From the NCBI RefSeq assembly GCF_040802235.1, contig NC_133158.1, positions 157,368,401 to 157,432,400 on the forward strand: a DNA stretch of 64,000 nucleotides, read 5' to 3'. The notes under the pieces are model-generated. The model had not been told where the DNA came from. It did not search any database and was given only the letters and a program-made list of their open reading frames with translations. This stretch comes from Manis javanica. Its lineage: Eukaryota > Chordata > Mammalia > Pholidota > Manidae. This document shows, piece by piece, positions 47,200 through 58,944 of the stretch. Made by a program: the position numbers and the translations under genes. Positions within the stretch are counted from its first letter, which is position 1. Each line of letters begins with the position of its first letter.

Positions 47200-47925
47200 G
47201 TGTTTCCAGACCGATGTACTCTGTTGGTCACCATAACTGACTTCTGCCCTTTGTTTGTATCCGTGGTCCTATCCAGTCTATCTTAACGAGATTTTATAAC
47301 TCACACTGGGAAACTATGGTCTTCAGGCAAAATGATCTATAACTGCTTTTATCATTAATCTGTATTAATTTTATCTATAACTGCTATTCTGATAGAAGTG
47401 AAAAATCTTGCTGCCTTTTTTGGAAAGGGTATCTAGGTTTGTGTGTTTAGGACAAATTTCTGAGATTACCACCCAAGTGTTCAGTATCCAAAGTAGAAAA
47501 CAGACATTTATATTTCTATTTGAAGGACAGAAAAACACACATCAAATCTCATGAGTAACTAATCTCCAACTACGTCTTATTTATGACTTACAAGTAGCCA
47601 CTTATAATGAGATAAAATATATCCAACCCTATATGAGCCTTTTCTTTCCTGCCCTGATTCAGTTTCTCCACCTACATGCCCTGCTGTCATTCCATGATCC
47701 ATTTCAATAATTCCCAATATTATTCTTCGTTAGGGTACCTGTAATATCTTTCTAACTGCTCTAGTTATAAATCTAAATGTCAACAAAATATCTTTCAGGT
47801 TAATATTTTTATCTGTCAAACTCAGATGAGAGAGAATGATGTCATTAAAGAGGAAAAATCAATGTTTTCTACCATATTTCCCTCAAAGAGGACTAATTTT
47901 GACAGTCACCAAAAATGAGAGTGTC
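47200..47925. other. Intergenic, nothing recognised
   Basis: No exon or identifiable repeat was seen. Confidence 0.45.
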
Positions 47926-50320
47926 TTTGCGGCTTTGTCACCTAAACCAAAGGCAACAAAAGGAAAAATCAGCTAGCGGGACGATGTGAAACTAAAACAC
48001 TTCTGTTCAAAACAGGAAATCATCAACAAAATGAAAAGGCAACTTACTGAATGGGAGAAACTATTTTCAAATCATATATCTGATAAAGGGTTAATTCCAA
48101 AATGTATAAAGAATTCATACAACTCAATACCAAAAAAAAAAAAATCCAATTTAAAAATGGGCAGAGGATCTGATAGACATTTTCCCTAAGATTTGTACAT
48201 TTTATTATATGTACCTCATTAAAAAAAAGGAAAAAGAAAAACCAGGAGATAAAGACAATGTAAATTACAAATTTTATATATATATGTGTACATATATATA
48301 TATTACAAATTATAAATATATATGAGACTGACAGAAAATGAAAATCAAAATGGCAGATATAAATCTAACTGTATCAATATATCATTAAATATGAATGGAT
48401 TAAACAACCTAATCAAAAGACAGAGATGGACTGAATGGATAAAGAGAACAATCTAACTCTATGCTGTCTATAAGTAGCACACTGTATATTCAAAGACACA
48501 AGTAATTTGAAAGACAAAGGATAAGGAAAAATATACCATGAAAATAATAACAAAAAAGAGGCGAAATGGATATATTACTCTCAGATAAAATAGAGTTTAA
48601 AACAAAAATGCAATGAGACACATAAGGAATTTCATAATAATAGTTATTCCATCAAGAGATATAACCATTATGTGTATTATATATATATATTTACATATAA
48701 TAAAAAATATGTACAAGCCTAACAAAAAGAAATATAAAAACACATGAAGCCAAGAATGACAGTAATGAAAATAAATAATAAGAGTTAGAGTCTAGTATCT
48801 TACTCTCAATAACCTATGTAACTAGACTAGACTGGAGAACAGTAAGGAAATTGAAGACATGAATCATACTATAAATCAACTAGACTCAGCAGATATATAG
48901 AGAACTTTCCACCCAAGAACAGTAAAATACATATCCTCCTCAAGTGGACATGGAATGATCTCCAGACTATACCTCATGTAAGGCCATAAAACAACAACTC
49001 ACAATAAATTTTAAGAGAATAAAATAATACAACATGTTTTTTTCTGTCCACAAGGAATGAAATTAGCCATTAATAACAGAAGGAAATTAGGAAAATTCAA
49101 AACTATATGGAAATTAACTACTTGCTGCCAATTACAAACAAGTCAAAAAGGAATTCACAAGAAAATTAAAAAGCACTTGGAGATGAAGGAAAATGAAGAA
49201 ACAACATAACAGATGTGATGCAGGTAAAGCAGTGCATGGGGGACACTTATAAATATAAATGTCTATAATAAAAAATGAAAGATCTCAAAGCCAAAGGCAT
49301 TTTAAGACATTGGAAAAAAAGAGAAAATTAAGCCTAAATCAAGCAGGAGGGAAGGAATAAAAAAGATTAGAGAGGGAATTAATCAAGCAGTAAATTGTAA
49401 AATGAGAGAAAACCCCACAAAACCAAAAGTTCATAGTGTGAAAAGATGAACAAAATTCACAAACATAGATGGACCAATAAAAGTGAGACAACTAAAATTA
49501 CTAAAATCATGAATGAAACAAGGAATACTACCAACCTTACAGAAATAAAAGGGATTCAAAATAATATTATGAACAAGTATATGCGAATACATTGGATAAC
49601 ATATGAAATGTATATATACAGAAGGATGCAAACTACCAAATTTGATGCAAGAAGAAATACAAATCTGAATACAGCCACAACAATACACTGAATAAAAAAA
49701 AACTAACTACAAAGAAAGTCCACACCCATTTGGGTTAAAGGATGAATTATACCAAAAAATTTTAAAAAGAATAAATACAAATTCATCATAAACCCTTCCA
49801 AAAAAAAATACAAGAAGAGATCAACTTTCTAAATCATTCTTGAGGCTAGTATTACTTTGATAACAAAATCAAAGACATAAAAAGAAAATAAAGCAAAATT
49901 TCTTATGAATATAAACAAAAAAATCCTCAAAAAAATATCAGCAAACCAAACCCAGCAGGATGTAAGAAGAATTATACACCAGAACCAAGTAAGATGCAAG
50001 GAATGCAAGGTTGATTTAAAATCTGTAAATCAGTTAATATAATGCACCATATAAATAGAAAAAACTATATTATCATCTCTATAGACGTAGAAAAATGCTT
50101 GAAAAATAATAAACACTCTCTGTGATTAAAAGAAACACTCAAAAAACTAGCAATAGAGGGAAATTCCTCAACCTGGTAAATGGCATCTGCCCCAAAAAAA
50201 AACAGAAATTAAAAAAATATATAAAAAAATAAAACCCACAGCTAACCTGAGACTAAGTAGTTAAAGACTGAATACTCTTCCCCTAAAATCAGGAACAAGA
50301 CACAGATGGTCCTTTAACCA
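47926..50320 (+). mobile_element. Old L1 ORF2 fragments, forward
   Basis: Two forward pieces. The piece at 47930-48190 resembles the late part of ORF2 ('gggttaattccaaaatgtataaagaattcatac'). The piece at 48320-50320 resembles earlier ORF2 ('aaatatgaatggattaaacaac', 'ttgaaaatggataaagag'-like text, 'caaggttgatttaaaatctgtaaatcagttaatataatgcaccat'). The order is not that of a single intact element, so at least two insertions or a rearrangement are likely. An AT dinucleotide patch lies at 48270-48315. No intact frame. Confidence 0.75.
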
Positions 50321-50327
50321 CTATATG

Positions 50328-51120
50328 CATACCTCAGAGATATTGTGGGTTAGGTTCCAGACCCCTGCAATAAAGTGAGTATCACAATGAAACAAGTCAA
50401 ATGAATTTCTTGGTTTCCCAGCACATATAAAAGTTATGTTTACACTATATTGTAGCCTATTAAATTTGTAATAGTACTGTGTCTAAAGAAACTATGTATC
50501 TTAATTTTTAAAAAAAAGTTTACTGCTAAAAAATACTAACCATAATCTGATCTTTCACTAAGTCATAGTATTTTTACTGGTAGAAGTTCTTGCCTCCACG
50601 TTTATGGCTGCTGTCTGACCAGGGCGGTGGCTGTGGTTGAAATTTGGGGTGGCTATGGGAATTGCTTAAAACAACAACGAAGTTTGTCGCACTGATTGAC
50701 TCTTCTTTCTATGAGAAATTTCTCTCTAGAATGCAGTGCTGTCTGATAGTATTTTACCCACAGTAAGTTTATGTCATAGTCTATAAATCCTTTGTTGTCA
50801 TTTCAACAGTCTTCATGGCACCTTCACCAGGAATAGTTTCCATCTCAAGAAACCATTTTCTTTGCTCATCCATAAGAAGCAACTCCTGATCCATTCAAGT
50901 CTTATGAAATTGCAACAATTCAGTCACATCTTCAGGATCTACTTTTAAGTACAGTTCTCTTGTTATTTCTACCATATCTGCTCTACTTCCTCCATCGAAG
51001 TCTTGAATCTCTCAATGTCATCTATGAGGGCTGGAACCAACTTCTTACAAACCATTCATGTTGATATTTTGACCCCCTTCCCACAAATTACAGATGTGCT
51101 TAATGGCAACTAGAATGGTG
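50328..51120 (-). mobile_element. Tigger1 fragment, right part missing
   Basis: It begins with the diverged terminal repeat CATACCTCAGAGATATTGTG and continues through the Tigger1 end and transposase 3' region read backwards ('ctcaagaaaccattttctttgctcatcc', 'cttgaatctctcaatgtcatc'). It stops at about 51120, so the second terminal repeat and most of the transposase are absent. It is a different deletion form from the copy at 33716-34432. Confidence 0.85.
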
Positions 51121-51779
51121 CAGGAAGGAAGGAAAGAGAGAGAAAGGAAAGCAAATAGCTCCTAGTTTTGCACTTTACTCTCTTTTGCTAGGACCCTTCC
51201 TTCATTTCTCTTTACCTTAACCCATTTCATAGTCTGATTATTTGGAGTTCAGTCTGTTATTTAAAACTCATTCATTTTCTGTAGTAAATAGTTTTCCAAA
51301 ATTCCTTTATCATGATTGATGTTCATGTCCTGTATTCATTTTGTGAGCTGTTTGTTACTGTTTTTTCTTTTGATGTTCATGAATGAGAGTATAACTTACA
51401 ATATTTGCTCCCAAAACAATGTAAGTAAATTCTTTAATACCTTCAAAATGTTTATAGGCACTGTTAGAATCATCCTCATAAAGTAATAGCTGGAAGCATG
51501 GGTTTGTAAATGTATTTTTCAAGTTTAATTCTGATACAACCTGAGGAAAAGACAAAATAATGAGGCTTTAACCACAGCTAATAAGAAAATTTTGACTCCA
51601 TACATGTTTATTCTATGTTTGTTATAATTATGACACTATAGATATACAGCTCCCCAAACCTCATTGTTAAAAATTTTATCTGGTCTTTACCCAAAACAGA
51701 ATGTTGTCCTGTCTACCATAACACATCTCAACATTAGAGGGGAAAAGTGCATCCAGCCATTAATGAATGATTCTGTACC
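51121..51779. other. Intergenic, nothing recognised
   Basis: A short purine-rich GGAAGGAAAGAGAGAG patch lies at 51122-51152. Otherwise it is unassigned AT-rich DNA. Confidence 0.5.
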
Positions 51780-51958
51780 TGAAGATTTAATTGTACTTAA
51801 AGAGGTCAAGGTCATGTAGTTATGTAGGTAACAATTTACACTCAGTATATCATGTTGGTATTAATTGAGGCTTCTGGTATTTGTAAGGTTTCTTTCTGGC
51901 TTTAGTTGGGAAAGACTCCATAAACAAAACCATAAAAACTTCAGTTGAAAACCATTTA
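51780..51958 (+). repeat. Direct repeat upstream of the paralogue, copy 1
   Basis: A 179-base segment starting TGAAGATTTAATTGTACTTA recurs at 53081-53259 with two substitutions and no gaps. This copy lies about 170 bases upstream of the first visible exon of the second scramblase gene. The overlapping minus-strand open frames share a C-terminal stretch only because of this duplication. Confidence 0.97.
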
Positions 51959-52124
51959 ATGTATGGATGATGTTTATACCATTTAATGAAGAAAAACTAA
52001 ACCTGAAGTTGAAGTTGATTTCACTCTTTAACCAAGTTAATGTCTCTGCAGTGTTAGATTTTAAAGATAAAAGGAGAAATTCCTCCAATCTGTCATACTT
52101 TTGAGCATTTATATAACCCAGATT

Positions 52125-52217
52125 ATGGCTTCTTGTAATCTACAGCCAATGATGCAACAGATGCAAATACCAGAGTCAATATCCAACTGTCCACCTGGAT
52201 TGGAATATTTGAGTCAG
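52125..52217 (+). CDS. PLSCR2: PLSCR2-like first visible exon
   Basis: Two readings are possible. An ATG at 52125 in a good start context (A at -3, G at +4) opens MASCNLQPMMQQMQ and runs in frame to [11 protein letters not shown]. Alternatively, a CTACAG acceptor gives an exon starting at 52146. The 52110-52155 sequence aligns by eye with the inside of the longer PLSCR1 exon (around the bases encoding PVEQQPM), so the acceptor-like site may just be exon sequence. The donor is GTATGT at 52218. The Pro-rich domain of PLSCR1 is absent either way in this exon. Confidence 0.65.
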
Positions 52218-55200
52218 GTATGTATGTGTTTATTAATTTTTTTTATCAATCAATAATATGAAGTTAGAGTCTCAAAATATAATTTGTGTTCTAAGAAAAA
52301 TTTGTGACTTGAGAGAAAAATACTATACTTGCAACGTTAAGAATTTTACATTTTAATTTTTGATTGAGGTAGTAAATTTACATTTGAAATAATATAACTT
52401 TATTTCCCAATTTGTTTCCTGGAAAATCCATTTAAAAATAAACACCTACTTTTTAAAATAGGAAATTGTATTTTGAGAATGTAAGTAAAAATTGAGTTCA
52501 GGAATCTTTAGTTCATCTAGCTGCTTAGATATTAGAAGCCTGGTTTGCAAATGGAAAATGTGAACACTAATATTTGAAAATGTCTACCCAATTTAATGAC
52601 ACTTGAATTGTATTTTGTTTAGGCTGTAAGTTCTGATTTAATTTCCTGTAGTGCTGTCCCTGAATAACTTTGGCATTTCACGTGACTAATCATTGGCTTT
52701 ATCTTATTTCTTAATTCTTTTAAACTTAACAGTATATATATTCCTCCTTAAAAAGGTTGTTTACAGTTTTAACAATTATAAACTTGTCACAATGATATAA
52801 ATGTAATGACATTTTTGAATGTGGGTAAAAACTACATTAAAATTTTTACTTCAAATTACTGTATAGATATTTCTCTGAATTTCAAACATTTTTAAATAAA
52901 AGTCTAAATATTTTTGGACAACAAAAATATTAAGTACATTAACAATATATCACAAAGAATACACTTTATAGACTTTCTATTTCTTTTTTCTATGATAAAA
53001 AAACTTCACAGCTAAACTACTGTAATATATCAATTACTTTAATTATCCTAAACATAAGTATTAATGTATATTTATTGGAATGAAGATTTAATTGTACTTA
53101 AAGAGGTCAAGGTCATGTAGTTATGTAGGTAACAATTTACACTCAGTATATCATGTTGGTATTAATTGGGGCTTCTGGTATTTGTAAGGTTCCTTTCTGG
53201 CTTTAGTTGGGAAAGACTCCATAAACAAAACCATAAAAACTTCAGTTGAAAACCATTTATATTTAGTTTCATTATGTCATAACATCTATCTTTATTTTCT
53301 ATTTTAATAGATAAATCAGTTACTCGTATGTCAACATTCTGATCCTCTGGAAGGTATGTACCAAACACACTGATATAGTCATTCTTGAATATATAACTTG
53401 TTTTGCTATAGTTAGACCAATCTCTATAACTTTAAGTGCTTCTTATCTCTGAAAAAAACTAAACCTTGAAATACAAAGAAAATATATAGAAGGTCCTTAG
53501 AAGATGAGAAGGTGAATGCAATAGTCTTTTCATGGGACAGGAGCAAGATACTGGCTATAAATTAGTATTGAAAAGAGTAGTCTGCCAGTTTAGTCTTGCT
53601 AAGTGGTTGGGATATTTCCCAAAAGAGTTTTCTCATCTTGAATAACTCAAATGACAAGTATTTCAGAGAAGCAATGAGTCCAGCTTCTTCAGGAATTCTG
53701 CTGGTAGAAGCAGAATGCAGGTAAGTTTCTGAGCAGTCCAATTCTACTCCAAAGTCTGAGAAATTAAAGTGCCCTTTGAGTACAGCTGTTTATCTCTACT
53801 TCCTCAACTAAGTAGAAATATCCCTTTCATGAAGATGAAGCCATAATACATGTAAATAAAATGAAATGTTAAAAGCACAGTATTATCACCACTGATGACC
53901 TTTCTTATATACATTAGAGGATCTAAGACTGAAAAAGGCATTTATAGTTTTATTTAATTCATAAAAACTTTTCAGTGTAAGTATATTATAAATGAATGCT
54001 TTCTTTGAGCTCTTCCTGCTATTTTATTAAAAGCTTTATTTATAAAAGACCACTTATTTTATTTATAAAAGACCACTTATTTTAGAACCCCCTTGGAGTA
54101 CCTATAATGAGCAAGGCATGTGTTGGCAAGTTTGACTGAACCAAAGAGTCAGACCTGGGCTTACCTTGAAATATGAGGGTGAATATACTTAAATAAAACA
54201 CACAGTACAAAGTCATATAAATCATGAGATGTAAAAATCAGTTATAGGAATTCACAGAATGGAAACAGTCACAGTTACTTATAATTTCAGTAACCATAAA
54301 AATAGCAAAAAAAAAAAAAAAAGAGAGAGAGAGAAAAATCTAACCTTCCATGTTATAGGGAACTAGATCTCCAAAGTAATGATTCTGAAAGCATTGTTGC
54401 TGGACCAGCAGCATCAACGTCATCGTGGAACATGTTAAAAATCAAATTCCAAGGCTTCAGCACAGATCTGCTGAATCATGAAACCCAAAGTTGGGGTTCA
54501 ACAATCTGTGTTTTATCAAGCCCTCCATATTGTTCTGATGCAGTCTAAAATTTGAGAACTACTACTCTGAATTATATTTTCACATGACGCTGTGTAATTA
54601 TTTAAAATAATGAGGAACTCTGCAGAATATCAGGAATATCTCCAAGATATATTGCTAAGTATAAAAAGCAGTTACAAAGTAGTGCATATAGTTGTGTGTA
54701 TCTGTGTGTAAAATATACTTAGGCTTTGCATATGTTTGAGATATCTCTAGAAGGATATATATGAAATTGGGGAAGGAAGAGGAAACAGAATAGGCATGAA
54801 AGGAAAAATTATTTTTCATTTTATACCCTCATTTGAATTTTTAAATTTGTGTCATGCATAGGGAATTCCTACTTATAAAAAGAGATTAAATTTAAAAGGC
54901 AGTCAGAAAACTTTATTCATTAATTTTGAATCATTATTTATCTTTGAACATTAAGTAAAAGTATCTTTCAAATGTATTTATACAATATGAAAAATAATTA
55001 GGTGCATATGTCCATTAAGTCATTAAAAAATGAGGAAATTCCCTAACAACCTGTTTCAAAGGTTAACACAAAACAAAATGTTAAATGTATATTATTGTGG
55101 CATATACTCATTAAACATATACTCATTCAAAAACATCTGAAATAAAGAAAACAGGAGAAAAAAAAATCACCCATCTATAACTACTGATTCATTTCCTCTG

Positions 55201-56211
55201 AGGTTTTAAAAATGACTTTTATTACTGTCCATAGAAGTTTTTCAACTCCACAGAAGCATTTATTCAATGAATGCTTTTTTGTTGTTTTTATCTTAAAATC
55301 CAATATTTTAAATGTCTACACAATAATCCTCAAAAGGGGATACTACATGCTGCCTCTTGTTGGATATTTACTTGGTTTCCTTTTTTCTCCTCTTTTCTAA
55401 GTAATGCAGTAGGGAGCATTTAGTGCAAAAAGCATTTTTTCAATTTTGATTATTTTGTTTGCATGAACACAAAAGTCAAACAATTAGAGAAAATATGATA
55501 TTTCCATTTGCTTTCAAAAATGGTGAATTTGATTATTATTTATGTGGACAATACATGAGCATGCTTACTGTCTCCCTCAACTTAGCCTAAGTGAAAATGT
55601 TTTTTTTTCTACTATCCGAATTGAAAAACTAATATTTTCAAGTCCTATAGGAAAGAAAAGATGAAACAAAATTTAACACAACTCAAAAGAGTAATGAGTT
55701 AATCTCTGAAATTCAAAAATTATACACAAAACTTGTTGAAATTATACAAAAAGTCATTCAAAAAAATTGTTGAAAAGAATTTTAGCAGTGAAAGGAACCA
55801 GAGAGGAGCTAGTGCATCTCTTCTATTTTTCTGTATGGAGAAAGTAAGATACCAGTGAAGATAAGTAATTTAGGGCCAAGCAGTGTATTACCAAACCTAT
55901 AGTTTCATATTTGAAGGTAATTTGACATATAATTTATACAAATCTCCCACCAGTATTACTAATAAATCAACACAGTGTTTCCTTCTCTAGTCCTCAGACA
56001 TTTTGAAACTAGTAAAAAATATGAAGTCATGAACAATCAAGGGCAGAGAATTTATTTTGCAGAAGAGAAAAGTAATTGTTTTCTGCGACACTTCTGTGGA
56101 CCTACAAGGCCTTTTACCATGACAATTTATGATAATGTAGGCCGTGACGTCATTACTATGCATAAAGCTCTAAGATGTAGCTGCTGTTGCAGTAAAGCCT
56201 GCCTACAAAAG
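52125..56211 (+). CDS. PLSCR2: Second scramblase gene (PLSCR2-like), 5' part only
   Basis: Joining 52125-52217, 53311-53353 and 55991-56211 gives an uninterrupted 119-codon frame. Landmarks are [11 protein letters not shown], an INQLLVCQHSDPLE segment, HFETSKKYEV, GQRIYFAEE, RPFTMTIYDN and a reduced Cys cluster (CSCCCSKAC, where PLSCR1 has CDSCCCPCC). Exon lengths (43 and 221) and phases equal those of PLSCR1. In human, PLSCR2 is the next gene downstream of PLSCR1 on the same strand, so position supports PLSCR2. The sequence is clearly more diverged from PLSCR1 than is usual for PLSCR2, and a PLSCR1-like extra paralogue is the alternative. Exons for the second half of the domain (membrane helix, Ca loop) are not seen up to 64000. 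They may lie beyond the window or be lost, so it may be an active gene or a decaying one. Confidence 0.7.
53081..53259 (+). repeat. Direct repeat in the paralogue intron, copy 2
   Basis: Second copy of the 179-base segment at 51780-51958. It ends 51 bases before the 43-nt exon at 53311, a placement like that of the unrelated 103-base repeat in PLSCR1. Confidence 0.97.
53311..53353 (+). CDS. PLSCR2: PLSCR2-like 43-nt exon
   Basis: Between TTTTAATAG and GTATGT, it encodes INQLLVCQHSDPLE plus one base. Same length, same phase (0/1) and same donor GTATGT as the PLSCR1 exon at 21263-21305. This makes homology certain despite protein divergence. Confidence 0.9.
54006..54084 (+). repeat. Small 23-bp tandem duplication
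   Basis: The unit TTTATAAAAGACCACTTATT is repeated back to back in the intron (about 54038-54083). Confidence 0.8.
54306..54334 (+). repeat. A-run and GA microsatellite
   Basis: About 17 A residues followed by GAGAGAGAGAG in the intron of the second scramblase gene. Confidence 0.9.
54375..54567 (+). mobile_element. MER5A element
   Basis: 'ctggaccagcagcatcaacgtcatcgtgg', 'caacaatctgtgttttatcaagccctcc' and 'ctaaaatttgagaactact' give a well-matched MER5A hAT copy in the intron. Confidence 0.8.
54568..55990. other. Intron of the second scramblase gene, nothing recognised
   Basis: AT-rich sequence without further exon or clear repeat up to the acceptor at 55990. Confidence 0.5.
55991..56211 (+). 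CDS. PLSCR2: PLSCR2-like scramblase core exon
   Basis: The acceptor is TTCTCTAG. The 221-nt exon encodes 74 residues completing the Val codon of the previous exon, from LRHFETSKKY to CSCCCSKACLQK. The donor is GTCAGT. Length and phases equal those of the PLSCR1 core exon, and the frame is intact. The PCC part of the palmitoylated cluster is replaced by SKAC, so lipid anchoring may differ. Confidence 0.9.
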
Positions 56212-56469
56212 GTCAGTAAACATTATTTCTACCATGTGATTTAGAATGGATTTGTGTTCCTTCAAAAAAGCCTCAACACTTGGCAGTAATTAAAATTAAA
56301 ATACTGTGTTTGGCTACAAAGTATTGTCTGGAATAAAATATATCAGAAAGGGAATTATATATTTGTACCACATATGTATAGGCTGAGAATCATGCACAAC
56401 TGTGAATAATTTTTAGGTAATAAAGGTCTCAAGATCTTTAGATTTTTAAGTTTTCTATGCTAAAATATC

Positions 56470-57189
56470 ATTGTCATTTTTTTTGCATTTCATTGCAGGT
56501 GCCTATTAACTATTTACTATCCTTTTTGAGATGTTCAAATCTTTTGCCCATTTTAAAAATGAATCTATTTGTCTCACTATTGAGGAGTTCCTTTGTCAGA
56601 TCTATGTACAGCCAATATTGCCTCCAGATTTACAGTTTGGCTTTTCATATTTCTGTTTTTGATAAACCAGAATGTTCCAATTTTGATAAAATCAAACTTA
56701 TCATGTATTCTTTTATGGTTCATATTTTTTATGACATGTTTAAGAAATCTTTGCCTAGTATAAAAAGACAAACAGTCTCATGTTTCCTCAAGAATTCCTT
56801 ATTTAGGTGTAGTACAATTTTGAGTTAATTTATATGTATATGTGAGGAAAGATTTTGAGATTTTTTTTAAATTTGGTATTTAGTTGTTCAAATATCATAT
56901 CTTGGAAAAGACTTTTTCCATTGAGTTGTGTTTTTACCTTTTTGAAAATAAATTGCCAAAATATGTGTGTACCTATTTCTGGAATCTACTCTTCTCCATT
57001 GTTCCACTGATCTATATATATAGATATATACCTTTATACCAGTAATACATTGTCTTGACTACTTAGCTTTAGAGTAAATCTTAATATCAGCCAGTATGAG
57101 TTTTCCAATTTTAGTTTGACTTTTAAACATTATTTGGCTCTGCAAAGTACTTTGCATTTTCATATATCTTTAGAAGAATTCTTTATATT
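56470..57189 (-). mobile_element. Antisense L1 ORF2, part 1
   Basis: T-rich reverse complement of L1 ORF2 ('ctcttctccattgttccactgatctatata', 'agccagtatgagttttccaattttag', 'actttgcattttcatatat'). It breaks at 57189 where the provirus begins and resumes at 62202 with the directly following L1 text, so the provirus landed inside this L1. Confidence 0.85.
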
Positions 57190-57610
57190 TGTAGCTCTGG
57201 GAGGAAAGGGTGTTCCTGGCCCAAGGTGGATCCCCTATGAAACCAGTGAAACCAAAATAAGTCAAGGGAAAGAGTAGACTGGGAGAAACCGTTTTTATTG
57301 CTCACAGCTTGCTCAAATCTGTTGGCCAGGCTTGGCACCCTCCATCTCCTCTGGCCACAGCTTCCATTCTGCAGCCATGGGGCACTCTCTACTTTCTGAC
57401 AGCTGCTTCTAGGAGAAACTCTATTGGCAGGTCCTTGGTGAATGGCAGATGCCAGACCAATTATGTTCCAAGAATGGAGGGGAGGAGAGAATGGCTGTTT
57501 TCTCTCCATCCCTTGCCTCAGATCAACAGAAGGCTCTGCAGTGGTAACACCTGATATGTAAATGAACTAAGGCCAGGTGGGAGATTCTGGAAATTCTGTC
57601 ATTTACTCCA
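57190..57610 (-). repeat. Provirus 3' LTR
   Basis: It starts TGTAGCTCTGGGAGG and ends in CA. It aligns along its length with 61778-62201, with many substitutions and small indels. On the minus strand it is the 3' LTR. Open frames on both strands over it are spurious. Confidence 0.85.
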
Positions 57611-58032
57611 AAATACACCCCTCCAGAATTCAAGCCTAGCAATCTATGTGCCTCCCATCTTCCACAGTGGACCCTGTGCAGGAAAACTGGAGTACTGCAA
57701 CCAGACTAACAACATACAATAATAGCTTGTCCATTCCACAGGAGGCTGGCAACTGAACCAGCAGGGCAGCAGGGAGCTCCGTGCACACTCAGCAAGCACC
57801 AGCTGTGGCCAGGAGTTGGGCCAAATATGTAAGGATTGTAGAAGAACACAACCTTAAGGGTGATAAAATACATGTTTTAATGACACTAGCATAAGCAAAT
57901 CCTGTCCACCACGTAGGATGCATGCAAGAGAGTGGTCCTGTGAAAGGACAGTGGCAGGAATGGGATCTCGTCCTGGTCTAATATGCCAGACTTTCACCCC
58001 TGTGGGAGTTAAAGATGGGTCAATATATAGGG

Positions 58033-58401
58033 CTACAAGAGGTACACACACTGGCCATAAAGACAAAAAAAGACAAAACTTCCCCATAAGAAGGTTTTAC
58101 CTTTCAGCCATTTTGGGTACACTACTGTGATCTTTGGGGGCCACTCTATTGTTACTCCAGGAACACACAGGAAGCAAAATTCCAGGCCTTGTCTCCATGG
58201 TGCCAGAAGGGCCAACCACTGCTGGTCCATGTGTTGAAATGTCCAGGGCCATGTCCACTCAACATAGTCTCCAGAGTTAAGAGCAGTTGGTGCTGGAAGC
58301 AGGATGTTGCTCTGCTGGCCATAACCTGGCTTTAGTAACTCCTCTTTGGTTTGCACATGAAGTTGTATAGATAAGGCAGCAATATGTGCTAGCATGTCCA
58401 C
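58033..58401 (-). pseudogene. ERV pol, post-integrase remnant
   Basis: A 122-codon open piece lies directly downstream of the integrase piece in element order. It is rich in Trp and Pro (YVEWTWPW, LALLAPW, CVPGVTIEWPPK). This fits the C-terminal tail of an ERVL-type pol. It is not linked in frame to the integrase piece. Confidence 0.55.
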
Positions 58402-58550
58402 AGGACTTAAGGCTCCTTTTCAGGGCTTTTCATTCAAATGCTGTGGCACTGTCCACAAGTGGGCTGACCATCCTTGTAGAGTTATTGTCTGACTTCAGGC
58501 CACATTTCAACAAACCATTGTACTTCACTATCATGTCTGTCCTAGAAGGG

Positions 58551-58883
58551 TTATATGGTACCTGAAACTTCCACCTTATCCCTAATTATTGCACCCATTA
58601 TTGTAACACACATCCAGTAAAGTGGGTGCCTTGATTGCTCTGAATCACCTGTGGTCAGCCAGAGACCCTCTAGGCCCCTTTTGGTGGTTTGCTGATCTGT
58701 ACAATGTGCAGGGAGATAAACCAAGAGTCCAGTAGCCATGTCCACACAAGTTATGGCATACCGAAATCTTTCTGATATGGGCAGAGGCCCAATACAGTCT
58801 ATGCCACCTGACGAGGGGTACTGGCCCCTAACTATTGTCCCACATTGCTGTGGGACTTGGTATAAGTCCCTCTTAGAGAACAC
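58551..58883 (-). pseudogene. ERV integrase core remnant
   Basis: A 110-codon piece with the hallmark DCIGPLP...YAITCVDMATGLL. The first catalytic Asp region is recognisable. The rest is frameshifted: the frame ends before the third catalytic residue could be confirmed. Confidence 0.75.
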
Positions 58884-58944
58884 AAGACACTTCTGCTGGG
58901 CTCTGCTTTTTCTTCAAAGGTCAATGGCAAGCCCCACCAACATC

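Noticed and set aside
51861-53368. Two minus-strand ORFs sharing a C-terminal protein segment, at first looking like a small gene family
   Set aside because: The shared segment is just the 179-base duplicated intron sequence translated. There is no other similarity.
57183-57554. Open frames over the left LTR on both strands
   Set aside because: They lie in LTR sequence, overlap antisense and have no coding motif.
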